Shown here: positions 47,754 through 59,720 of the stretch, in pieces
How positions within the stretch are numbered: the first letter of the stretch is position 1
Layout: the number at the start of each line of letters is the position of its first letter
Origin: Labia minor
Lineage: Eukaryota > Arthropoda > Insecta > Dermaptera > Spongiphoridae
Assembly (NCBI GenBank): GCA_963082975.1
Contig: OY720344.1
Location: 96,973,228-97,037,227 of the forward strand
DNA length: 64,000 nt
Reading direction: 5' to 3'
The notes under the pieces: model-generated
The model's input: only the letters and a program-made list of their open reading frames with translations
What the model was told of the DNA's origin: nothing
The model's database searches: none
Translations under genes and position numbers: made by a program

Positions 47754-48586
47754 TGAGATCTGTTCAAAAGAAAAGGTGAATTTGAATTTTCACAGGCTGT
47801 TTACATTCGATTATCGAAATTTTTTTTGGTAATATATGTTGGTACACATATGTTTCTCATATATTGACATTTTGGATTAGTAGTTTGTTTTTGACAACTG
47901 AAAAAGTTATTCACGTTTGTGTATGTTCTTCAATTTTTTATTTAAAAAAAATGGATCAAAGAATTTGTATTAAATTTTGCGTTAAAAAAATGGAATAAAG
48001 TGCTTCACGCATTTAAAATGTTGACTGTGATATTCGGCTAGTCTACTTTGTCTCAAAAAAATGTTTATAAGTGGTACAAGTACAATGGCGTGGTGCATCA
48101 TGAGTTCTTGCCGACAGATCGTACTGTTAATAAGGAATACTACAAGGAAATTATGCAACGTTTCCATCAAGTAATATGGCTCAAACGATCGCGCGGATTT
48201 GTGTGGAAAAACAAATCATGGATTCTGCATCATGATAATCCTCCAGCTCACACATCATTGCTTGTTCGTGATTTTTTAGCCAAAAACAACACCGCAACCA
48301 CCGTATTCACCTGATACAGCTCCCTGAGACTTTTTTCTATTCCCAAAACTGAAGAGACCAATGAAAGGAAAGCGTTTTGGCACAATTGATGAGATAAAGT
48401 CGGAATCGAAGAACGAGCTGATCAGAGCATTTCAGAGGTGCTTCGACGATTGGATGAAACGCTGGCATCCCTAAAGTGTATTTATCTGAGGGGATTTACT
48501 TTGAAGGGGACAAAATGAATATTGATGAAAAAATAAATACTTTTCGAAATAATTCAATATTCACCTTTTCTTTCGAACAAACCTCG
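47754..48586 (+). pseudogene. Mariner transposase pseudogene, internally deleted
   Basis: TA-flanked inverted ends (TGAGATCTGTTCAAAAGAAA; right CGAACAAACCTCG). The N-terminal stretch is broken by frameshifts. From about 48048 the frame reads VYKWYKYNGVVHHEFLPTDR, continues TVNKEYYKEIM, and has LHHDNPPAHTSLLVRDFLAK with the second catalytic aspartate. The third aspartate block follows after a frameshift and stop. The deletion joins WYK directly to YNGVVHHEF, a different junction from the copy at 28293-29136, so the two arose by separate internal deletions. Confidence 0.9.
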
Positions 48587-48854
48587 TACAATATTCTATT
48601 ATGTCGATAATAACCCAATATAAATAATTCTTATAAGTGCAATCCACTTATAATCTAATTAACTCTATGATGTTACTGAACTTGAAAGGAACCATTTTCC
48701 TCCCACACACTCTGTCAGGATTGTATCAAATTCCTATAATTTCTCAAATAATGATTACAATAAAAATATATAATTGGAGAAAATGTAAATTAAAATTGTG
48801 AAAATATAGTAATATTCAAATAATCTCGATAATACCACTATCTATCGATATCTG

Positions 48855-49080
48855 AGATACTAAAGATCAAAAAATTTCTTGGCCACATCAACTTCATTCC
48901 CCCGAACATCCTCATACTGAACCATTTACATTAAATTGATATTCACTTCTAATTCTTTAATATATTATTTATATGTTGGCTTACCTATCTAATATTATTC
49001 TTTAATTAATCACCCAATCAAAATATGTATTCTAGTCATCTTAACATTCTCGATGTGATGACTTCACCTATGTTTAGGGT
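48855..49080 (-). pseudogene. Degraded RTE-like 3' fragment
   Basis: TTCTTGGCCACATCAAC, then CCTCATACTGAACCATTTAC, and at the right ACATTCTCGATGTGATGACT, CACCTATGTTTAGGGT match the minus-strand RTE order (compare 34985-35250). It is heavily diverged. Confidence 0.6.
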
Positions 49081-49967
49081 GTTTGCAAAAGGATCTTTCA
49101 ATTCCATGATACCATAATCCAATAGGATATTTAGATATTAGGAAAATGTATTATTACTTATTATTATTATAATTTAATTTACTTTTTCTATCCAACTAGT
49201 AACAATTTATTCATTTAATCGTGTGAAGTCAACTAAATGGCATGAAAATATAAACATCCTGCTCATGATTTTATTTAAGTGATTACAATTCAGTTGTTGA
49301 AGCATGAAATGCAAAAAGTGTTGTTTATTTTTTTTCCCTTTGGATATTTATCTCGGAAATCAAATCATCGGATCTCTGAACCAGTAAATTAATAGTTTGG
49401 GTAACACAATTAACATAAATTCAGTCAACATGCATTTCAATTTAAATTTGAATTCATCCAAAGAACGATTATCCGATTAATTTTCATCGAAGTCATTACC
49501 ATTATAAATGAAGGGTTTGGTTAAATATACCATTTAGGTTACAGAAAAGAGAATATTATATGATAAGTTGTTTCAGCCTTATAATAATTTAACCCACAAT
49601 TTTATTAAAATTTTAATTTCATAACGTTGAAAATAATATTATATATAATATGTTCATACACTACCACACGTCTACGCCATTTGCTTGATGGAATTTAAAT
49701 TTTATAACTAGGTTATAAAATTCTATACAACGACCGGCAGAGAATTTAGGTATAATAGCGATTCTGCTGCTAGATCTATTTTTTCCTAGTAATAATTTTC
49801 TTTTTAACAACTGTTGTGGTTATTGCCAGAGTAGTATTTTTAGCTCTATTGAGAAAAGAAAAATTAGAACAAATTTATTCAAAAACCAATTATAAAATGA
49901 ATAGTGAGTGTATAGTCCAAAATGAAGTGTGGGCATAATATATAATTAGATAAGAGAGAATTAGGAG

Positions 49968-50070
49968 AAAATATGAATTGGATGCAGGTGGATGGCTCAG
50001 GATAGGGATGTTTGGAGGACTGTTGTTGTTATAATCAAGAACTTTTCAGTTCTGTAGTTTTGTGTACTCA
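49968..50070 (+). pseudogene. Degraded RTE-like 3' fragment
   Basis: GAATTGGATGCAGGTGGATG, then CAGGATAGGGATGTTTGGAG and ATCAAGAACTTTTCAGTTC match the RTE 3' terminus. It lies immediately before the truncated family A copy. Confidence 0.6.
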
Positions 50071-50090
50071 AAATTATTAAATATTTCTAA

Positions 50091-50444
50091 AAACCGGAAG
50101 AGGGTAATTACTTACCAAGTTTTCATTTTTTTTCCTCTAAACTGACAGTAAAAATAAAGATATATGTTTGATAGTTTTTTCACATGATTAAAAATTATAT
50201 AAAACTGCTATATATAGAATTTCAGCTCGATTGAATGGTTGAAAATACCGGAATTATTTTTTTAACACGTTGACTACCAAACACGCGCCGGTACGTGAAG
50301 TGGTGCCATCAACAAAGAGCCAAAATAAATATTATTTATTAATTTTAATTTTAATTTAATTAATTAAATTTAATTTAAATATAATATATGTTATTTAATC
50401 CAATTCAAATTTGCGAGATAGTCGATTGGAGACACTCCAGATTT
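50091..50444 (+). mobile_element. Family A element, copy 5 (5' truncated)
   Basis: It begins inside the family at AACCGGAAGAGGGTAATTAC and keeps the rest, including TTAACACGTTGACTACCAAA, the GCGAGATAGT repeat and the 3' end CACTCCAGATTT. Confidence 0.78.
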
Positions 50445-50819
50445 TTTCACTAAAATATTATTACTTATTTAATAGGAAGAAAAAAGGCAAAGAAATGATG
50501 AAATATTGTATTTTGTATTTTTTTATTTAATGAAAATGTTTAGTGCCTTTACGGTATTTAATGTTGAAATGATAATTAGTAAGCAACCATATGAACACGG
50601 TCTCATAAACAGATGAACATCACCCGAGTGAATAATCTACGCAAATACAAAGAAAAAACAAAAATAAATAAATAATAAAAAAATAAAATCCGCGATTGTT
50701 TTATATACACAAGTGGAAATGGAATTAGCAAGACGTTAACCTGTTAATTATTCGATTGTCCATTTTTTTCAATGTTTCGAATGTTCTTCAATGTTGTTCT
50801 TTTCCTAAAACAACAAGGC

Positions 50820-51240
50820 AATACCTCAAACGAAGATGACTAAGAGAAAGTGGGAGTGAGTCAGGGGGCACATGGAACAACACACCAAGTGGTTGGCGCT
50901 CGTTCATTAGCCTTGGATCAAGACGAAGGGAAGTGGTGCAGGTGGCAGGGCACGAGTCACATCACGTCTTGGATAAAAAAAAAGTCGATTAATGGGAGAA
51001 AAAGACTTTAACGGTCGTGGCGGTCCTCCATCAGCTGCCCGCATGAGACAAACATGCATCGAGCCATTAACATAAAACATCACACACCGTTGCAACTTGA
51101 AAGTGGAGTAATCGAGTCGACACCCTACAGGGTGGCGCACGCAATCACCATTCAGGGGGTAATTAAATCAACCCCTGACATAAGGGGTGTCTCATTTATC
51201 AATTCAATTTCTCATCCCCTCACTGATCAATCAGTTACAC
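50820..51240. other. Balanced island, candidate conserved element
   Basis: About 420 bp of unique complex sequence: GGTCGTGGCGGTCCTCCATC, CATGCATCGAGCCATTAACA, ACAAGGGGTGTC-like blocks. Frames of 77 and 91 codons cross it on opposite strands without a recognised product. The mix of AT-core homeodomain-type motifs and GC blocks would suit a regulatory element. Confidence 0.35.
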
Positions 51241-54200
51241 CGATTTATTCCAAAGTAATAATTTTAATAAAAATACAAATAGATCACTCAGAATACATTT
51301 CAATTCTATTTATCTATATTCTATTATAATATGTATATTAAATAGAGAGACACATAAATAATATATAATAATAATAATAAATATGATCATTTAAATGGAA
51401 TCAATCTATTTTATACATATATAATTTGTACTATCAATTAGATTATTTTTATTTGAAATCTATAATCAATCTATCTTCATTCATATTATAATGAACTAGA
51501 ATCATATTTTAACTGAAAAATAAAAATAAATTTAATTTATTTCTAAGAAATTAAATGTTAATTACTAAATTGCCTAGGCTACTGTTTTGGTAAAAATTTG
51601 GTTGCATAATCATCAGGGGCCTTGTATCAAATAAGAGAGAGAGAGAACTTGTAAAATAATATTATTAAATTTAATAGACAGAATGAATATGAAATATAAA
51701 TAGATGTGAATGATTTAAATTATATTTTAACTAAGATAAAAAATCGATTTAATTATTAAACTATTATAATAGATATCTACTTTGACTATATTCTTCAAAT
51801 TAGCTCTTTTATGCGTCATAACTGTCTTTTTATTATTATAACGTTTTTATCAACTTCGCTTCATGTCTGTCTGTCTGTTCGCCCTTATGACAAATTGAAA
51901 TCGATTTTTCATCAACCTTAAATTGAGCTAGACTTTTAAAAATTTTTATAGATATTTCAATGGATCACTAGAAGGTATAGAAGAAATATAATTAATTAAT
52001 TTTAATGAAATTAACTAATAATTGCTTTAAAATTTTAATTTTAATTCACGCCATCTGACGGGTAAATATTGAGTTGGTTTTCATTTTGAAAAAAATTCAA
52101 AATAATTTATAACATTAAAAGAGAAATTTTTAATTAATATAATAATTATAATAAATATATTTTAAAAACCTTTCTTAATATAATAATAATCATTCTTTTT
52201 GTTTTATTCTATTTGCAAGTAACGAACTCGTTTATATTGCTCCGATTAATTTTTGGCAGTTTATGTGTTTAATAAAATTTTTATTATCACAAAAATATGA
52301 CATGATTTTTCATATAAATAAATAAAACTAAATTTTCCCAGCGTTTTTTGTTGAATATGAATCCATAAACTTTGTCAGGCTTATAGAAAAATTATTTTAT
52401 TCTTTTTAGTCCATAAGAAAAACGTTATTTTATAAAAAATTTTTATATTTATATTTTTCAACCTTCTTTTACTACTCCTTTCAGTTATAAGTTATTTAAG
52501 TTATTTATCAATCTTATTTTTACTCTTGAGTAATCAGTGATATTATAAACTTTAATGATATCAACTATTGTGTTCAAATCAACTACCTCGATTTTATAAT
52601 TATAATTATATTATAATAAGAGAAATATCGTTGTCATTTGTCAGTAATCCCACCAATTTTGGGATAAATTTTATTTTAAATATCCTAAATCAATTCTTGT
52701 CCTTTAAAGTCATAAGCCACGTCCCATATTCATTTAGTGAAAAGAAATAAATTCCACTTAGACAATAATAAATATGTTTCATAATAATTAATTATTTTTT
52801 CCTAGTTATTCATCTAAAAGGGTAGATAAAAAAATATATTTTTAGATGTTTATTTTTTTTTTTTGAGTAATTATTAAATAAATATTCTAATTTAGAGTCA
52901 TGAACTAAAAACGAATTGAGTATATAAAAAGAAAGGGTTCATTAAAAAAAAAAAATAATAAAAAAATGAAAAATAAAGGGTTGCGTGAATTGAATGAAGT
53001 GAAATGCAGATGAGAAGGTGGTTACCTTAATTATATGATATTATACAAAAGGAAAACGATTCAACCCGGGGCGTTTGTTCATTTTTAATTGATAAAAACC
53101 AACTTCTTATCTAGACACTTTCTTAACTTAATTGAATATTTAAAATAGAATTGAGAATTGATGAACTCTTTGTTTACTATTTAAAATGGTGTCAAAAAAT
53201 TTATTTACTAATGGAATATTTAATGTTTGTTTGTAATTAATTATTTAAATTTAAATAAATTTAAATAAATTTTCTAAGAATAAAATATAATTCAATTTCA
53301 ATAAAATATTTATCATTTTATTTTCTATCTTTAATTATTTTACTTATGACTTTTGCTAAAGAATTCCAGTCATATCAAAATTTAAAAAACATTAATATGG
53401 TTTAAATATGCTAAAAATGTATTTTTCTTATTTTAAAAATTGACCGGAATAAAAATATATCAACAAAATATACAAATCATTTGAAATTAATTTATTCAAA
53501 AACTAATAATTTTGGTCAATGAATGAATTATTATAATTATAAATAAATGCATACAATAATATTCATAAAAATATTCAAATATTCTTTGTTTGACGGTTGA
53601 ACAACTAAGTTCAATAATTTAGTAAAATTGACTATTAATAATAATACTACTAAATGACATCTAAATAGAAAATATGGTTTAAATTCAAAATAATTAATTT
53701 TGAATACTATTTAAAAATTTATTCAAGTAATTCACTTTTAAAATTAAAATGCATAGTCTGAGAAAAACTATTCTTCTATATACATTATAATTTATGTAAA
53801 TAGAGAGAAAGAGAAAAAGAGAGAATAATCCAACTATATATATACATATTTATATAAGGTAAAAATCCAATCGATTCTTAAATATAATTTACGATTAGTT
53901 CTTCAATAAACAAATAACATAAGGATCATCATCGAATTAAAAATTGCTTAAAAGATAATTTTATTTGTATAAATTTGTTCAATTATTTATTTTGTGAATT
54001 AATTCCTTAGTTAAGCCTTAAAGACTTGAAAATATTCATTAAAATGATTAGAATTAAAAAGATTTTTAAAATTTAAAAAGTATAATTAAATTTTTAGCCA
54101 ATTTATGGAACATATAAAAGTAATTGAATTTAAATTCATATATATTTATAATAAATTATTTCTATTTTTAACATTTAATTGTGCTATTGCTCTGAAATAA

Positions 54201-54300
54201 TTGAATATATACATATATTATAAAATATCATTTCTCTAAAGGAAAATTTCACCATTTTATTCAACTCAAAAAATAAGACCCAGAATCTCAAAATTTCTTT
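51241..54300. other. Long AT-rich stretch, one TE-like fragment
   Basis: No gene seen. At about 51835-51935, CTTCATGTCTGTCTGTCTG followed by AAATTGAAATCGATTTTTCA resembles the core of DINE/Helitron-type elements but has no clear ends. The rest is low complexity. Confidence 0.45.
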
Positions 54301-54318
54301 CTCTCAACGAATGCGAAT

Positions 54319-54340
54319 GGCGCCAAAATGGGCGCCAAAT
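54319..54340. promoter_or_regulatory. Tandem E2F-like motifs
   Basis: GGCGCCAAAA and GGCGCCAAAT lie 12 bp apart in AT-rich DNA. Each contains the E2F-type core (TTTGGCGC on the other strand). Function is inferred from motif only; no promoter or gene is visible next to it. Confidence 0.35.
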
Positions 54341-55179
54341 GTCGAGCCTCAAATTTCACAATTAAATGTGAAAATGACCTGGAAATAACTTTTCATAATA
54401 ATAAAAACGAAAACATATATATACATATATAATATAGAATTACATTTAATGTTTCAAAAAAAAAAAAATTGTTAATAAATTCACTTTGTAAATATTCTAT
54501 ACATTTGTAAAAGATCAAATAAATCAAATATATTCTTATTTTAATAATAATGTAAATTTTGGGAATATTTTCTTTGTTTATTATTTTATTTAAGGTTTCA
54601 ACAAGGCTCACAGACCACATTTGGCCCCACTCTAATCATATTCTGAGGAATCTATATAGTTATATATACATATATTATAAAAATAGAAAATTTAATTTCT
54701 TCGATATTAGTGAGTGTTTGAATTCATAGATTTTTAAATTATATATATATTAAATTTGAAATATTGCTTCGAATTTATTTTTTAAAATTTACCCCGCCTA
54801 TTGAATAGGTTGGTCGCTCTTGATTCGAATATTAAAATTATTATCTTTATACAAAAATAAAAAAAAAATATTTAATAATTCATTCGTTATCTGGAAATTA
54901 TCATTCAAACGTTTCATCATAAATTTATTTTTTTATAAAGATATAATCGTACTAGATGTATATGAAATTTTTAAATTGTATTTTTAATTAGCAATTAAAA
55001 TCAAAAAAAAATTCTGATTTTTTTTTGTTGTTATTATGTAAATATGAAAATTTCAAGGAATGTATTGTAGTTTCATTTATAGTTAAGTTTACAGTATGTT
55101 TTAACAATTTTCTGAAAACGAGAAATTGATGCGGTGATTTCTTATTCGTTCTTCTTGTTATTTTTGTTTTTTATTCCTA

Positions 55180-55380
55180 CTCTGATCTTTTCACTGAAAC
55201 GGAAGTATTTGTTTCGATGCGAGGCTCTTTGCATGCTTCCTGCGAGTCAAGGGTTCCAGGTCGAGGTCCTGTTTCCTCCCACATTTCTCTCCTGGGCCTC
55301 TTTGGTACCTGCACTCGACACATTATCGTTTCCTCTCACTCAGATCGATATCACCGTTCTGTCTCCAGTGTATAAAAAAA
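55180..55380. other. Balanced island with short plus ORF
   Basis: A 105-codon plus frame (55134-55451) has a hydrophobic N-terminus, but most of that is poly-T DNA; the GC-richer part (CATGCTTCCTGCGAGTCAAG) gives no recognised domain. Confidence 0.3.
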
Positions 55381-55751
55381 TAAAACACTCTAAAGAAGAA
55401 GAAAGCGAGATCATAACGAAACAAAAAAGTCAATTAACTATATTTTATTGAAATCCGGAGGCACCTCTGACCTGGAAACGCCTGAAATTTTCATAATCAT
55501 TAAAAAACCTACTGAAATCAAAAAAAAAAAAAAATAAAAAAATAAATAAATATTAATTTTAATTATTAAGAATTTTAAATAAATTTTATTAAAACCCTTA
55601 TAAAGAAATTTATTTGTCTATTTGGATATTTTTTAATTTGGGAATAAATATTTAAAAAAGTTATTAAATAAAGTAAAATTATTAAAATGATTAAATGATT
55701 AATCATAATATAATAAATAATAAAAATGAAAAAAAAAATTATTATAAAATT

Positions 55752-55920
55752 CAGAGGTTTTCAACCTTTCAGGCTCTGTGCCCCCTTAGAACACTGATGT
55801 GAGGTCACGACCCTCTCCCCACCGCATACAATAAAATGAAAACAGTTTACCTTTTTTTTAGAACCATATTGAAAAAGAAATCGAAAATTTTCAAAAGTTG
55901 ATATGCTCGCGACTCCCAGG
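55752..55920. mobile_element. hAT-type MITE, one end
   Basis: CAGAGGTTTTCAACCTTTCA followed by GGTCACGACCC is a common hAT MITE end (CAGNGGTTCTCAACC type). The interior continues to about CTCGCGACTCCCAGG. The opposite terminus is not found. Confidence 0.65.
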
Positions 55921-55925
55921 TTATA

Positions 55926-55987
55926 CAATTATACAATATACTTTGATGATTTCAAAATTCGATCGGATATATGGGGTAGAACATATA
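55926..55987. repeat. 62-bp exact direct repeat, copy 1
   Basis: Identical to 56456-56517, exactly 530 bp downstream; it contains AAAATTCGATCGGATATATG. Not related to any repeat family named here. Confidence 0.92.
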
Positions 55988-56088
55988 AGAACCGCCGATT
56001 TAATGAAAGAAAGACAAATTCTAAATTTTAAGGGGTACTAAAAATTGTTGCTATCGTAAATATAAAGATATTGAAAATGTCAATTTTT

Positions 56089-56120
56089 ACCGACCGACGA
56101 TAGTAAGGGAGGTATGGTTA
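56089..56120 (+). repeat. Lone family C 5' terminal block
   Basis: It starts TACCGACCGACGATAGTAAG and ends at GGAGGTAT; the following sequence is unrelated to family C. It lies between the two 62-bp direct repeats. Confidence 0.8.
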
Positions 56121-56455
56121 AATTTATCTTAAAGTTGTTAATGATGTTAATATCACATAAGTGACTCCTATTAGTTAATATATTAAAAAAATATACTTAA
56201 TATGATATTTTCTCATAATTTAGTGTAAATTTTAGTTAAATTTTCAAATGTTTTATCTTAATTGATAAAGTATTGTAATTTAGTAGAAATTTATTTGGTA
56301 TTCTCTCTTTTTAATGAAAATATTTTTCCCTAAAATATAAGAGTTTAGAGTTGTTAATACAAGTAACTTCCTTATTACCAAATAAAACTTATTAATCATC
56401 ATTCTAATTCTATTCAAATAATTAACATTTATTAAAAAAAAAATAAATGCAAGTC

Positions 56456-56517
56456 CAATTATACAATATACTTTGATGATTTCAAAATTCGATCGGATAT
56501 ATGGGGTAGAACATATA
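56456..56517. repeat. 62-bp exact direct repeat, copy 2
   Basis: Second copy of the 62-bp repeat; flanks differ on both sides from copy 1. Confidence 0.92.
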
Positions 56518-57220
56518 TTTATCCAAATACTTATACTCTCTTAGAGAGAGAACATCATGCAAATTAATATAATTTGAACCATAAAACGTAAATATAACTT
56601 AAAATAAAATTATATGATGACGAATTTTCAAAATTTCAATTTCATCGGATATACCATAAAAAATAAAATAATTTAAATAATAATTTAACATAAAATTTTA
56701 AATGAATCCATTATATTGAACATTTTTTTATTCAATATTTATTTTCAAAAATCAAATATCAATGAACGCAAATATACCTATATTAGAATGTCATTAAAAA
56801 TTAATTTAAAAATTTAAGATAAGATTATAAAGTTCGAAAATTGAACTATTATTTAATAAATTTTGTTATGATATTAATAAAAATATATATTTTATTGTTA
56901 ATAAATTTTAAATGGTATTTCATATTGAAATGTGATTAATAGATTTAACCTTAGGCACTTGTGTTAATAACATTTTAATATGTTATGTAACTAAAATTAA
57001 ACTAATAAAATAAAATTTGATAAGAATAATTTTTAATTATAACATTCCGGGTATCAAATGGAATGATTGATTTATGCGCATTTAAATTGTTACATCATCA
57101 TAGACCAAAATGCGCAAACTTTAAAAAACCTTTTTTACAAATCTTTACTTAATCTATTTTATTAAAGAAACATTTTCAGATACGAACATTACATAATTAT
57201 TAACAATATTTTTTATTATA
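56518..57220. other. AT-rich intergenic DNA, no gene seen
   Basis: Low complexity with no supported gene. Confidence 0.55.
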
Positions 57221-57433
57221 CAGGGTGTCTCAAAAAAAATGTTTATTATATTTTATTATTTATTTATTATTTATGAACAGTCGAAGGGTTGGTAAATTTT
57301 TAGCAAACATGATTCTTTTATTCTTTAATTAAATCTTTTTACTGTAAATCAAGTCTTTAAACTTGTCTTTATGTTCATAAAAAATGTTTTTATAGTCATT
57401 CAAAGAGTTAGTATATGTTTTTGAGACACCCTG
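57221..57433. mobile_element. 213-bp mariner-type MITE
   Basis: Inverted ends CAGGGTGTCTCAAAAA and TTTTTGAGACACCCTG, each flanked by TA, as for Tc1/mariner insertions. The AT-rich centre has no transposase; it is non-autonomous. Confidence 0.88.
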
Positions 57434-58108
57434 TATTTTATTCAAGTGTTTAACTAAATAATAAAACAAGTTCATATATAGATAAGTTATTTTTAAGGCA
57501 AAATTCAACATCCAATCATTTGTGCTTTTAAACTTTAAATGATTAAATAAAACTTATTTAATCAAGATGGTAATTAAATACACATATCTATTTGTGAAAT
57601 TTAAAGAAAATTTCCAAATATAACCAATTCTGTGGAGATATTCAATCAATCTCGAAATAGAAGAGAAAATTTTTAAAATTCTTTTAATAGAATGAATGTT
57701 GATTTTGATTTAACACATTTCGGTTAAAATGACAATACAAAAATACAAAAATCGTACTAAAAAAATTGTTATCATATTTTTTACAAATGTTATTTCATTT
57801 TTATTTCTGATTGTAAATCATCTCTGATCATATTTATTATATTTTTCCGTCATTTTTATAAGATGTTAATAATGTCTTTCATGTATATTTTTCTAAATTA
57901 TTGACTTTTTTGATATAAATCATGTTTTTTTTTTGTTATTATGATGAAAATATTTCACAGAATATTTACAATTGATGATATTATCAAATATGATTATTAG
58001 CACTAAAAAAAAGATAAACTACAAGCAAGAATACCCATTAACCTAGTTAAACATGTATGACTCTACCTTCTCTATAGATTATATTATGTTCTCTTTGTAT
58101 ACTTTTTT

Positions 58109-58665
58109 ACTGTTTCGTCAGAGATAGTATTGCGATCATGAAAATTTTCGATGTCGAGATTTTGATGTTTTTATACGTTTTGAAGGTCCCTGGGCCATTT
58201 TCAATAAGGTTGAGAAAAATGTCTGTGCGTGTGTGTTTATGTAGACATTATTACGCAAAAACGGTTTGAGTTAAAATAATGAAATTTGGTACACAGGATT
58301 ATTCAATATTCGTAGTTTTTTATCATCTTTTGAGAAATGTAGCTCATTCGGAAAAGGACCATTACCTACCACGTTTTGATTTTTTTTCCTCTAAAATGAC
58401 CGTAAAAATAAAGATATATATTTGATAGTTTTTCTACATGGTTATAAATTGTTTAAAACTGCTATATATAGAATTTCAGCTTGAATGAATCGCTGAACGT
58501 ACTGGAATTAATATTTTAACCCATTGACTGGCAATCACTCGCCAGCAGGAGACGTGCCATCAACAAAGAGTCAACCTCGCGCTGGATTAATAAATCTTAT
58601 TTATTAATTTTAATTAATAATTAATTTAATTTAATTTAAATAGTCGAGTGAAGACACTCCAGATT
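58109..58665 (+). mobile_element. Family A element, copy 6
   Basis: It runs from ACTGTTTCGTCAGAGATAGT (degraded 5' hairpin) to AGTCGAGTGAAGACACTCCA and GATTT. The subterminal repeat is shortened to ATAGT. The core (TGTCTGTGCGTGTGTGTTT) and the piggyBac-like block (TTAACCCATTGACTGGCAAT) are present. Confidence 0.75.
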
Positions 58666-58721
58666 TTTTTTTAAGAAAAAATTGTAATCAAATTTCCCAT
58701 TTCTATGTAACTTATAGCACT

Positions 58722-58975
58722 ACCCAACTATAAATTTCTTAGCCTCAGCATTCACATACCTTCAACCATCCCTATCCTACCTTTATTACATTTAAATCCT
58801 CTCCTAATTCCCTCTCATCCTCTTTTATATTGTCTTCGAAAAGTTATTTTTTCTGTAAATAAAATCTAGTTTTTGAACTTGGAAATTCTTGGCTGCATTA
58901 ATTACATTTTTTCAACCGATTTTATTCTGGACCCATTCCATCTAATTCTTACCTTCTCTCAATTTGGATAGGGAT
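58722..58975 (-). pseudogene. Two degraded RTE-like 3' ends in tandem
   Basis: AAATTTCTTAGCCTCAGCAT at 58731 and GGAAATTCTTGGCTGCATTA at 58881 both match the RTE 3' end on the minus strand; each is followed by the further C-terminal pieces in order. These are two old copies side by side with no open frame. Confidence 0.6.
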
Positions 58976-59399
58976 AGAAGAAGAAATTTCACGTTGGTTG
59001 ATAATATTTGGATCTTATTGTCCAATAATCTAAATTCATTTTAACCAGGCTATGTTTTTATTTATATTATTTTTTTTTTTTTTTGAATTTGATAAAATTC
59101 AACCTGCGGTCGATGGACCAGAACCATTATTTTTTATTCTATTCAAGTTCAAGTTAAATTTAATTTTAGTTTTACAAATTAAAATGTTCCAACGAATGCC
59201 TACAATTAATTAAAAAATTATATTCTTTTTGAAATTCACTTTGAGCTTCCCTTCTATGTAAGATATTTTCATAAAATCTTAACATTGTTTTTATGTTATA
59301 TATTTAAATGGAGATTTGATTAATTGATTGATTGATTTCATGTTTTCCATTTTCTTTTAATGAAAAATTCCTTTTTAGAAACAAGCTTCAAGGATATTT

Positions 59400-59720
59400 T
59401 TAAAATTCTTGTTGCTTGTCATGTCGAACGGGTTTCCAACAATGTCATGTACTGGTCAACCCAATTGATAAGAGCTACTGTGTCCAGTTGGCATTGATTT
59501 TATCAGCAGCAGACTCCGGGCTCCGTTCTTTCATGGTGAAATCATTCTGGAATGAATCAATTAGCAATTTTCGAATGAGATGTCGTCCTCATTCTCTCTC
59601 CCTCTCTAACTGTACTCTATTCTTAGTGCAAGACGGGGCCTGACATTTTCTCTGCTCTTTACCTGCGCTTTGGCTCCAGGCACAGAATCTCTACACTCCT
59701 TCTTAGAAAAATATGTCTGC
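59400..59720. other. Balanced island, unassigned
   Basis: A 75-codon plus frame (59416-59643) crosses complex sequence (CATGTACTGGTCAACCCAAT, CATTCTGGAATGAATCAATT). No recognised product; candidate exon or regulatory element. Confidence 0.35.

Noticed and set aside
49698..49722. Perfect 11-bp inverted repeat with 3-nt spacer
   Set aside because: An AT-rich palindrome of this size is unremarkable in this composition and no element border accompanies it.
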